Shown here: positions 1-5,844 of the stretch, in pieces | How positions within the stretch are numbered: the first letter of the stretch is position 1 | Layout: the number at the start of each line of letters is the position of its first letter | NCBI GenBank assembly: GCA_031257075.1 | Contig: JAIRPM010000139.1 | Span: forward strand, 1-11,757 | Direction of reading: 5' to 3' | Source: Spirochaetaceae bacterium | GTDB taxonomy: Bacteria; Spirochaetota; Spirochaetia; Treponematales; Breznakiellaceae | Length of the DNA stretch: 11,757 nucleotides | The notes under the pieces: model-generated | Told to the model about the DNA's origin: nothing | Databases searched by the model: none | The model's input: only the letters and a program-made list of their open reading frames with translations | Translations under genes and position numbers: made by a program

Positions 1-2
1 AC

Positions 3-248
3 TTGTCTCATGATGATTGCCTTACGGCGTTTCCCGCTCTTTGCGCCGAACTGAACGCTTATAACCCTTCGCTCCTCGTAAAAAAACGCCTAATCGTTGG
101 TACCAAACTCGATATGGACGGCGCGCCGGAACGACTTGCCGCGCTGTGCGCGCGCTGTGAAAATGAGCGGGTTTTTGGAATTTCGGTGTTTTCACGGGCA
201 GGTTTGAAAGAATTGGCGGCGGCGCTCAAAGATATACTGAAAACATGA
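3..248 (+). CDS. obg: Obg/CgtA GTPase, C-terminal end (5' end outside window)
   Basis: This is the last 81 codons of an open frame that runs in from the left edge. The tail matches the end of the Obg G domain: a stretch of the type ELxAYxPxL, then a beta strand leading into TKLD (the G4 guanine-recognition motif, usually NKxD), then a short strand with ISVFSRAGLKEL in the place of the G5 motif and final helix. Obg is a ribosome-associated GTPase involved in large-subunit maturation and growth control. The protein stops straight after the G domain, so it lacks the OCT extension that some Obg proteins carry. The substitution of N by T in NKxD is visible but its effect cannot be judged here. The family call is fairly secure; the N-terminal glycine-rich domain that would confirm it is outside the window. 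Confidence 0.82.
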   Translation: MSHDDCLTAFPALCAELNAYNPSLLVKKRLIVGTKLDMDGAPERLAALCARCENERVFGISVFSRAGLKELAAALKDILKT

Positions 249-294
249 GGCGTTTTTAAGAATGGATATATACAAAAGAGCAATGAACCGGCTT

Positions 295-313
295 TTTCAG
301 AACGTTTCTGAGG
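295..313 (+). terminator. Small hairpin between obg and the PHP gene
   Basis: TCAGAA (297-302) pairs with TTCTGA (306-311) around a 3-base loop, and two G:T pairs can extend the stem outward. It is followed by GGTTTTG, a very short T run. It could be a weak terminator after obg. Its right arm also holds the only Shine-Dalgarno-like bases (GAGG, 310-313) upstream of the PHP start at 327, so it could instead affect translation. The stem is short and AT-rich, so this is a tentative call. Confidence 0.22.
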
Positions 314-326
314 TTTTGTAGTCATA

Positions 327-1211
327 ATGCCCAGTACCGCGCGGTTCATTGACCTGCATACCCATTCTACAGCGTCTGACGGAAAGTTAAGTCCGGGGGA
401 ATTGGTACGGGCGGCCGGAAAATTGGAATTGGCCGCGCTGGCGCTTACCGACCATGATACTACAGGCGGTCTTGAGGAAGCGGCCGCGGAAGCGCGTAAA
501 CATGGCATTCGTTTTATTCCCGGCGCGGAACTTGATATAGACCGTAAAAGCGTTCCGGGTTTTGCCATAAGCGGCGAATTTCACCTGCTTGCGCTGGGGC
601 TGCGCAGCCCCTCCGAATCATTTAAGCGCGAACTGCTCAAAACAAACGAAGCGAGGCGTGAACGTAATCTGCGTATTATCGAGCGCATGCGGGATAACGG
701 CTGGGATGCCGATTATGCGGAAGTATGCGAAATCGCGGGGCAGGGGAGCGTGGGCAGGCCACATTTTGCCGAATATCTTGTCAAACTGAAGGCGGCTCGC
801 ACAATACGGCAGGCTTTTGACCGGTATTTGGGGCATGGTAAAAGCCTCTATATACCCCGCGTCGGTATCGATTATATGATTGCTCTCAGTGTTATCAAAG
901 AATCGGGGGCGCTGGCGGTTTTGGCGCATCCGGCAAGCCTGTATGTTTCATGGGGAAAATTACCGGAACTTGCCGCGCATCTTGTTTCAACCGGTCTCGA
1001 CGGGATTGAAACAAGGCATCCTTCGGCAACCGTCCACACAGCGCGTAAACTGGAGGCGCTTGCCCAATCGCTGGGGCTGTATATGAGCGCCGGCAGCGAC
1101 TACCATGGCGAAAACCGGCGCGACCGCAGATTGGGACGCGCCAGCGGCGGTGAAAAAATCCCTTTGTCCGTACTAGAAGCAATTCCGCTGCTAAACAGAG
1201 GAACCTTCTGA
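327..1211 (+). CDS. PHP-domain phosphoesterase (TrpH/YciV-like, RNase AM family)
   Basis: The 294-residue protein has the metal-binding motifs of the PHP family. HTH at residues 11-13 follows a hydrophobic strand and is followed by D18; then come TDHD (D42, H43), GAE (E68), H86, GRPH (H146), AHP (H201), and GSDYHG near the C-terminus (D258, H260). These residues bind a trinuclear metal centre. The closest characterised relatives, as I recognise them, are stand-alone PHP proteins of the TrpH/YciV type, which remove the 3' phosphate from 3',5'-bisphosphonucleotides and act as 5'-3' exoribonucleases on rRNA ends. The length fits that group and no polymerase domain is attached. The start at 327 gives a normal N-terminus just before the first motif; its ribosome site is poor (GAGG 13 bases upstream). 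It lies 78 bases after obg and may be co-transcribed. Domain is certain, exact substrate is inferred. Confidence 0.88.
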   Translation: MPSTARFIDLHTHSTASDGKLSPGELVRAAGKLELAALALTDHDTTGGLEEAAAEARKHGIRFIPGAELDIDRKSVPGFAISGEFHLLALGLRSPSESFKRELLKTNEARRERNLRIIERMRDNGWDADYAEVCEIAGQGSVGRPHFAEYLVKLKAARTIRQAFDRYLGHGKSLYIPRVGIDYMIALSVIKESGALAVLAHPASLYVSWGKLPELAAHLVSTGLDGIETRHPSATVHTARKLEALAQSLGLYMSAGSDYHGENRRDRRLGRASGGEKIPLSVLEAIPLLNRGTF

Positions 1212-1222
1212 AAAAGGGCAGG

Positions 1223-1246
1223 CTGTTTGTTCAGCAAACGGGTTTT
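1223..1246 (+). terminator. Weak terminator-like hairpin after the PHP gene
   Basis: CTGTTTG (1223-1229) pairs with CAAACGG (1235-1241), with one T:G pair and a 5-base loop, starting 11 bases after the PHP stop codon and followed by GTTTTC. The position and the short T run suit a terminator separating the PHP gene from malQ, but the stem is weak. Confidence 0.3.
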
Positions 1247-1285
1247 CGGACAGGCGAAAAAATAAGAATACTGCAGTCATCCCCC

Positions 1286-1320
1286 TTGTATTTTAGACAT
1301 GAATGGTGTACGCTTGAAAT
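1286..1320 (+). promoter_or_regulatory. Putative leaderless promoter of malQ
   Basis: A -35-like TTGTAT (1286-1291) and a -10-like TACGCT (1309-1314) are separated by exactly 17 bp. TGAAAT then leads directly into the ATG at 1321, which places the expected transcription start at or next to the start codon. There is no Shine-Dalgarno sequence. The same layout recurs before four other genes in the window, which raises confidence in this one despite its poor match to consensus. Confidence 0.5.
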
Positions 1321-2832
1321 ATGAAAACACAAAAAACAGCAGATGCGCTTGTAGAAAAACGCGAGGCTGGGATTTTGCTTGCGGTAAGCAGCCTTCCAGC
1401 CCCTTATGGCATCGGCACTTTTGGCAAGTGCGCTTACGAATGGGTGGATTTTTTGAAAAAAGCCGGGCAATGTTACTGGCAAATTTTACCGCTTGGCCCT
1501 ACAAGTTGGGGGGACAGCCCCTACCAGAGTTTTTCGGCTTTTGCGCTTAACCCCTACTATATCGACCTTGATATACTTGTCAAAGATGGCTTGTTGACGG
1601 CAAAAGAATTAAAGAAATGGTCATGGGGCGGCGACAGCGCAAAGGTCGATTATGCCGCGCTTTACCAGAACAGGCGCGAATGTTTGCGGGCGGCTTTTCG
1701 CGGATTAAAGATGGATACGGCGTATATGCGTTTTTGCGGTAAAACTTCGGATTGGCTCACCGATTACGCGCTTTTTATGACTATAAAAGATACGCAGGGC
1801 GGCAAAAGTTTTTTGCAGTGGCCGGAAAAATTAAAAAAACATGACAACGAGACGCTTAATAAAATAAAAAAGGAATATAAAGATTCCGTTCAATACTATT
1901 TCTTTGAACAGTACATCGCTCATAAACAATGGGATGAATTAGCGCGGTATGCGCGAAAAAACAACATATCTATCATCGGCGATATGCCCATTTATGTGGC
2001 GCTGGACAGCGCTGATGTATGGGCGCATAGCGGTTTTTTTGACCTAAAAGCGGATATGCAGCCGGCCGCTGTCGCGGGCTGCCCTCCCGACCCCTTTGCC
2101 AAAAACGGCCAACTCTGGGGCAACCCTCTCTACAACTGGGACGCGATACGGCGGGACGGTTTTGTATGGTGGCGGCGCAGATTGAACGAAAGTTTCACCC
2201 TGTATGATGTGCTTCGCATCGACCATTTCCGCGGGTTTGAGAGTTATTATACGGTGAATGCCGGTGTCAAGTCCGCAAAAGACGGTGTGTGGAAACCCGG
2301 CCCGGGTATAGACTTTGTTAATATGATACGCGAACATTTCCCGGGCAAAAAAATTATTGCTGAAGATTTAGGCTATCAAACGCCGGAACTAAAAAAATTC
2401 CTTGCAAAATCCGGTTTTCCGGGAACTAAAGTACTGCAATTTGCGTTTGATTCCCGCGAAAAAGCAAACGCGCTGTATATGCCGTATAACTATGAACAAA
2501 ACAGCGTTGTGTACACTGGAACGCATGACAATTGTACTTCCGCCGCATGGCCTGAAAACGCGAATGAAAAAGACCGACTATACGCTGAAAAATTTTTGAA
2601 TGTGCAAAAAGGCAATTGGGCGCAGGCTTTTGTAAACGCCGCGCTGATGTCGCCGTCGCGCACCGCGATAATTCCTTTTCAGGATTATTTGGGCTTAGGC
2701 AACGAAGCGCGCATGAATGTTCCCGCGACTATCGGAGGGGGCAACTGGCGTTACAGGGTAAAGAAAACCGACATAAACGATAAACTCGCAAAAGAAATTG
2801 CCCATTTAACAGAATTCTCGGGCAGGCTGTAA
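1321..2832 (+). CDS. malQ: 4-alpha-glucanotransferase (amylomaltase, GH77)
   Basis: The 503-residue cytoplasmic enzyme transfers alpha-1,4-glucan segments between maltodextrins or onto glucose. It is close in length to the compact Thermus amylomaltase rather than the longer enterobacterial MalQ. The N-terminus has the GH77 hallmark of substrate-site residues, with YGIGTFG followed by LPLGPTSWGDSPYQSFSAFA. The three catalytic acids are in place: nucleophile D301 in LRIDHFRG, acid/base E348 in IIAEDLGY, and D403 in YTGTHDN. One oddity is Cys at 405, where the family usually reads THDNDT. A TGA lies in frame two codons before the ATG at 1321, so that ATG is the earliest ATG that can be used. No other glycogen or maltose gene is nearby, so it appears to be transcribed alone, from a promoter abutting the start codon. 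Confidence 0.96.
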   Translation: MKTQKTADALVEKREAGILLAVSSLPAPYGIGTFGKCAYEWVDFLKKAGQCYWQILPLGPTSWGDSPYQSFSAFALNPYYIDLDILVKDGLLTAKELKKWSWGGDSAKVDYAALYQNRRECLRAAFRGLKMDTAYMRFCGKTSDWLTDYALFMTIKDTQGGKSFLQWPEKLKKHDNETLNKIKKEYKDSVQYYFFEQYIAHKQWDELARYARKNNISIIGDMPIYVALDSADVWAHSGFFDLKADMQPAAVAGCPPDPFAKNGQLWGNPLYNWDAIRRDGFVWWRRRLNESFTLYDVLRIDHFRGFESYYTVNAGVKSAKDGVWKPGPGIDFVNMIREHFPGKKIIAEDLGYQTPELKKFLAKSGFPGTKVLQFAFDSREKANALYMPYNYEQNSVVYTGTHDNCTSAAWPENANEKDRLYAEKFLNVQKGNWAQAFVNAALMSPSRTAIIPFQDYLGLGNEARMNVPATIGGGNWRYRVKKTDINDKLAKEIAHLTEFSGRL

Positions 2833-2839
2833 TATCGCC

Positions 2840-2877
2840 GGAACCGTTTCAAAACGGAATTTATTTGAAACGGTTCC
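2840..2877 (+). terminator. 14-bp perfect inverted repeat between malQ and cls
   Basis: GGAACCGTTTCAAA (2840-2853) and its exact complement TTTGAAACGGTTCC (2864-2877) flank a 10-base loop. The hairpin begins 8 bases after the malQ stop codon and ends 3 bases before the -10-like box of the next gene. No T run follows, so it is not a textbook intrinsic terminator. It could still end malQ transcription or, as a DNA palindrome in the -35 region of the cls promoter, serve as an operator. The inverted repeat is certain; its role is not. Confidence 0.55.
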
Positions 2878-2880
2878 CGG

Positions 2881-2891
2881 TACAATTTGAA
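2881..2891 (+). promoter_or_regulatory. Putative -10 element abutting the cls start
   Basis: TACAAT (2881-2886) differs from the consensus TATAAT by one base and is followed by TTGAA and then ATG at 2892. No convincing -35 hexamer is seen; that region is taken up by the right half of the inverted repeat at 2840-2877. No Shine-Dalgarno sequence precedes the ATG. The arrangement matches the other leaderless-type starts in the window. Confidence 0.45.
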
Positions 2892-4439
2892 ATGAGCAAA
2901 CGGGCAAAACTTTTTTTTTCTAAACAAAAAGCATCTGTTATGGCGCTGCTCATGGTGCAAATTGTATTTATCTTTGTGCTTGCCGCAATATCTTCCAGCG
3001 TTTTAATATATATTAATTTTGCGTTGTCATTTTTAAGCGTTATTGTTTCTATACACATCCTCAATAAAAACGGCAAACCCGCGTTCAAAATAACATGGAT
3101 TTTTTTAATACTTACTTTTCCGGTGTTTGGCGGGCTTTTTTACATGGTATTCTATCTGCAGTCTGACCCGCGTAAATACCGCGCAAATATAAAAAAAGCG
3201 GTGCGGGAAAGCCGTCCTTTTTTTCTGCTGCCCGGAAACGCGCTGAAAGAACTGGAAAACGAAAAATATTTTATACAGGCGCGCTATTTGCAGGAACAGC
3301 ACGGTTTTCCTGTGTATACGCGGACAGAAACAGTTTATTTCCCTTCCGGTGAGGATTTTTACAAACGGCTGCTTGTTGAACTGGAAAAAGCTGAAAAATA
3401 TATTTTTTTGGAATTTTTCATTATTACCGCGGGAAAGATGCTTGACGGTATAATGGATATATTAAAGCGCAAGGCAAAAGACGGCATAGATATACGTTTT
3501 TTATACGATGATTTAGGCTGTATGAAAAAACTGCCGGAAAACTGGGAACAGACTTTGAATAACGCGGGGATACGTTTTCAAGTATTCAATCCTTTTAGGC
3601 CGGTGCTGTCCTCGGTGCAAAATTACCGCGACCACCGCAAAATTGTTTCAGTAGACGGGCGCACCGCCTTTACCGGCGGCATTAACATAGGTGATGAATA
3701 TATCAATGCTTATGAAAAATACGGCCATTGGAAAGATTCCGCGCTTATGATAAAAGGCCATGCGGCATGGAGTCTTACAATGCTGTTTATCAGGTTCTGG
3801 AACAGTAGTTTTGCCGTAGGTAAAAAATTTCCTTATAGAAAAGATTTTAATAGTTTTTACCCTTGGAATGTCAATTTATGTACAATAGCCGGAGAGGGTT
3901 ATATTCAGCCCTATGCGGGGAATCCGGTAAATCGTGAATATATATGCGAACAAGTATATTTGCGAATGATAAATAACGCAAAGGATTATTTGTATATCAA
4001 CACGCCTTATTTAATTCCTGACGACATAGTTTTTTCATCGCTGGTTTCGCAGGCAAAAGCCGGCACAGACATCCGTATTATTACGCCCCATAAACCTGAC
4101 AAACCGCTTGTACACAGGGTAACACGCGCTTATTACCGCCGGCTGCTTGAAGCCGGTGTGCGTATTTTTGAATACTTAAAAGGTTTTAACCATTCAAAAA
4201 CATTTGTCGCCGATGATATAAGCGCTACTGTCGGTTCGGCTAATCTTGATTTCCGCAGCCTGTGCCTTCATTTTGAATGCGGCGTTTGGCTTTATAAAAC
4301 ACAAACGGTTCTTGATATAAAAAAAGATTTTCTGAACACGCTCGAATCGTGCAAGGAAATTACGCTTGCCGATTGTTCGCGGAGCGTTTTTAGCCGCGCC
4401 GTTGATAATGTACTCTGTATTTTAGCGCCTGTGCTGTAA
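2892..4439 (+). CDS. cls: Cardiolipin synthase-type phospholipase D protein
   Basis: This 515-residue membrane protein has two N-terminal hydrophobic segments (about residues 15-55 and 66-90), the PLDNc-type anchor of bacterial cardiolipin synthases. Two phospholipase D catalytic motifs follow: HRKIVSVD (H248, K250, D255), followed by FTGGINIGDEY, and HSKTFVAD (H434, K436, D441), followed by GSANLDFRS. Such enzymes make cardiolipin by transferring a phosphatidyl group at the membrane. The length and the two-HKD layout fit ClsA-type synthases well. The frame is open back to a TTG at 2865, but that codon lies inside the inverted repeat and upstream of the -10-like box. I therefore prefer ATG 2892, which gives a basic N-terminus (MSKRAKLFF) before the first membrane segment. 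The 3' end overlaps the convergent livM gene by 18 bases. Other PLD-superfamily lipid transferases cannot be excluded. Confidence 0.92.
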   Translation: MSKRAKLFFSKQKASVMALLMVQIVFIFVLAAISSSVLIYINFALSFLSVIVSIHILNKNGKPAFKITWIFLILTFPVFGGLFYMVFYLQSDPRKYRANIKKAVRESRPFFLLPGNALKELENEKYFIQARYLQEQHGFPVYTRTETVYFPSGEDFYKRLLVELEKAEKYIFLEFFIITAGKMLDGIMDILKRKAKDGIDIRFLYDDLGCMKKLPENWEQTLNNAGIRFQVFNPFRPVLSSVQNYRDHRKIVSVDGRTAFTGGINIGDEYINAYEKYGHWKDSALMIKGHAAWSLTMLFIRFWNSSFAVGKKFPYRKDFNSFYPWNVNLCTIAGEGYIQPYAGNPVNREYICEQVYLRMINNAKDYLYINTPYLIPDDIVFSSLVSQAKAGTDIRIITPHKPDKPLVHRVTRAYYRRLLEAGVRIFEYLKGFNHSKTFVADDISATVGSANLDFRSLCLHFECGVWLYKTQTVLDIKKDFLNTLESCKEITLADCSRSVFSRAVDNVLCILAPVL

Positions 4440-5495
4440 GAGCCGTATTTTTGAAATCACAATTGCCCGCAGCCCTTCCCATGAAAATTCACGCTTACCC
4501 ATAAGCCCTTGCTGCCGGTAAATCACCACAAGGAGCAGCAGTGCGCTGAATACAACCATACGCAAGCCGGGCAGCCCTTGCGTCCGTATAATAATAAGAT
4601 TAAGCGGGCCGTCGAGAAATCTGAGTATTTCCATTGCTATGGTAACGGTTATGGCTGCGATACACGAACCGGTAATACTGCCGTTCCCACCAAGCACGAC
4701 TATCAGTACAATGTTATAAGTCAGGCTAAAGGTGAACATTTTGGGATCTATTGTATTCATAAGGTGGCCAAGCAGCGCGCCGCCTATGCCGGCTATAAAA
4801 CTGGAAAGCGTAAAACTTACGATTTTGACGCGGGCTGTATTTATCCCCATAGCCTGCGCGGCAATTTCATTGTCGCGCACCGCTTTCAAGCCGCGCCCAT
4901 AGCCGGAACGGATTAACGCTGCCATAAAGGCTATGGTGAGAGCGGTAAGCGTCCAAATCATACCGGTTGAGGCGTATTTGGGCAGCCCTTTCAGGCCGAG
5001 CGCCCCGTTAGTAACGGTTTGCAGGTTGGTCAGCACTACGCGGACAATTTCCGAAAAACCGAGTGTCGCTATGGCAAGATAATCGTCACGGAGGCGGAGT
5101 ACCGGATAGCCGATGGCAAAGCCTACAAGCGCCGCCGCCAAACCTGCCGCGAGAAGCGCCGGGATAAAAGGAATTTCGATGCCGGCAAGCGCTGGAACTA
5201 TGGGCGCTAAAAAGAAATTCATTTCCTTTTGCGCGGGGCTCATCGTGAGAAGGGCGCTTGTATACGCGCCTATGGCCATAAAGCCGGCATGGCCTAGGGA
5301 AAAAAGGCCGGTAAAACCATTTACAAGATTAAGTGAAAGAGCGAGGATAATATAAATTCCGCAGAGATTGAAGATGCGCCGTGAAAACGAACTGAATACT
5401 CTATCCGCCACTACAACAAAAATCACTGCCAGCACACATGCGGCGGCGGAAAGAATGAAACGCTGCTTTTTGCTAAAGGGAACATTGTTTTTCAT
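4422..5495 (-). CDS. livM: Branched-chain amino acid ABC transporter permease, LivM-type
   Basis: The 357-residue, highly hydrophobic protein is an inner-membrane permease of the HAAT (Liv) family, which imports branched-chain amino acids and, in some members, urea or other small compounds. It carries the LivM signature SLNLVNGFTGLFSLGHAGFM at residues 54-73, a DDYLAIATLGFSEIVR segment (137-152), and the EAA-like cytoplasmic loop that contacts the ATPase (EIAAQAMGINTARVK, 210-224). The ATG at 5495 has no Shine-Dalgarno sequence. The usual partners (binding protein, LivH, the ATPases LivG and LivF) are not on either side: upstream is a repeat-filled spacer and downstream is the opposing cls gene. 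It therefore looks like a single-gene unit whose partners are encoded elsewhere. The true substrate is not readable from the sequence. Confidence 0.9.
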   Translation of the reverse strand: MKNNVPFSKKQRFILSAAACVLAVIFVVVADRVFSSFSRRIFNLCGIYIILALSLNLVNGFTGLFSLGHAGFMAIGAYTSALLTMSPAQKEMNFFLAPIVPALAGIEIPFIPALLAAGLAAALVGFAIGYPVLRLRDDYLAIATLGFSEIVRVVLTNLQTVTNGALGLKGLPKYASTGMIWTLTALTIAFMAALIRSGYGRGLKAVRDNEIAAQAMGINTARVKIVSFTLSSFIAGIGGALLGHLMNTIDPKMFTFSLTYNIVLIVVLGGNGSITGSCIAAITVTIAMEILRFLDGPLNLIIIRTQGLPGLRMVVFSALLLLVVIYRQQGLMGKREFSWEGLRAIVISKIRLLQHRR

Positions 5496-5510
5496 GCCAA
5501 TATCTGCTTA

Positions 5511-5539
5511 AGTATACCCGAAACAACCTGTAACAGGAA
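5511..5539 (-). promoter_or_regulatory. Putative livM promoter with overlapping dyad
   Basis: On the minus strand TATACT (complement of 5511-5516) lies 15 bases before the livM ATG, so a transcript would have an untranslated leader of only about 8-9 bases. The -35 position at 17 bp holds TTCCTG, a poor match. A near-perfect dyad CCTGTAACAGG (5527-5537) covers that -35 region and could be a repressor or activator site. Confidence 0.35.
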
Positions 5540-5572
5540 TAGGCCGCTTTGCGTGCCCTCAGGACAAAAGCA

Positions 5573-5602
5573 TTTAAACCAAGTAAGGAGAGGAGATATA
5601 AT
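5573..5602 (+). promoter_or_regulatory. Consensus-like promoter facing the heptamer repeat
   Basis: A perfect TATAAT (5597-5602) is preceded at 18 bp by TTTAAA (5573-5578, four of six matches to TTGACA). Transcription would begin near 5609 and run through the heptamer array into the M16 peptidase gene, giving a leader of about 235 bases or a separate noncoding RNA. It may be a chance match in an AT-rich patch. Confidence 0.3.
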
Positions 5603-5639
5603 AAGGTTAGCTTAGGGAGGGGCAGGAAAGTGTGTAGTG

Positions 5640-5674
5640 GTGAGAATGGCGAGCGGAGTGAGAACGGCGAGGCG
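5640..5674 (+). repeat. Imperfect direct repeat, 18-bp period
   Basis: GTGAGAATGGCGAGCG (5640-5655) is followed by GTGAGAACGGCGAGGCG (5658-5674). The copies differ by one substitution and one added base. The stretch is purine-rich on the plus strand and adjoins the heptamer array. Confidence 0.6.
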
Positions 5675-5706
5675 GGGCCGAGGGTGATTGCAGCCTGCCG
5701 CCGCAC

Positions 5707-5783
5707 TGACCGCTGACTGCTGACCGCTGACTGCTGACCGCTGACCGCTGACCGCCGGCTGCTGACTGCTGACCGCCGACTGC
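5707..5783 (+). repeat. Eleven tandem heptamers, TGACYGC consensus
   Basis: Eleven consecutive 7-bp units: TGACCGC and TGACTGC variants for nine, with two CG-starting variants (CGGCTGC at 5756-5762, CGACTGC at 5777-5783). Seven is not a multiple of three and no unit contains a stop on the minus strand, so all three minus-strand frames read as 7-residue repeats. The mixture of T/C at the fifth position suggests an array that has drifted after expansion. It resembles the short tandem repeats found in intergenic DNA of many bacteria and is not a CRISPR: there are no spacers. Confidence 0.93.
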
Positions 5784-5832
5784 CCAATCAGCATTGCCTT
5801 AACCATTCTTCCATGCCGCTGTATTCTTGCGT

Positions 5833-5844
5833 TATATTGAAACT
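5833..5844 (+). promoter_or_regulatory. Putative -10 element abutting the M16 peptidase start
   Basis: TATATT (5833-5838, five of six matches to TATAAT) is followed by GAAACT and then GTG at 5845. The -35 region has only a poor match (TTCCAT at 5809-5814, 18 bp spacing). No Shine-Dalgarno sequence precedes the GTG. Confidence 0.45.

Larger units (their letters stand above)
5496..5844. other. 349-bp gene-free spacer between divergent livM and the M16 peptidase gene
   Basis: It holds, in order: the minus-strand promoter region of livM; a plus-strand TATAAT with a TTTAAA at 18 bp; a purine-rich stretch (on the plus strand) with an 18-bp-period direct repeat; eleven tandem heptamers; and the promoter region of the M16 peptidase. 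Open frames exist on the minus strand through the repeat only because the heptamer has no stop codons on that strand. Their translations are 7-residue repeats of the SAVSGQQ type and I do not regard them as genes. Confidence 0.7.

Noticed and set aside
59..568. 169-codon minus-strand open frame across the obg tail and the PHP start
   Set aside because: It is antisense to two recognisable genes and has no domain of its own.
2865..2891. TTG at 2865 as the start of cls
   Set aside because: It is part of the inverted repeat and upstream of the TACAAT box; ATG 2892 gives the expected basic N-terminus.
5707..5783. CRISPR array
   Set aside because: Units are 7 bp and directly adjacent, with no spacers, leader or cas genes.
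5473..5806. Two minus-strand open frames (ending at 5473 and 5612) that pass through the heptamer array
   Set aside because: They are open because the heptamer lacks stops on that strand. The products are 7-residue SAVSGQQ-type repeats followed by unrelated sequence, one overlapping the livM start, with no ribosome site.
5827..5844. TTG at 5827 as the start of the M16 peptidase
   Set aside because: It lies upstream of and includes the TATATT box, has no ribosome site, and adds six residues before a normal signal-peptide start at GTG 5845.
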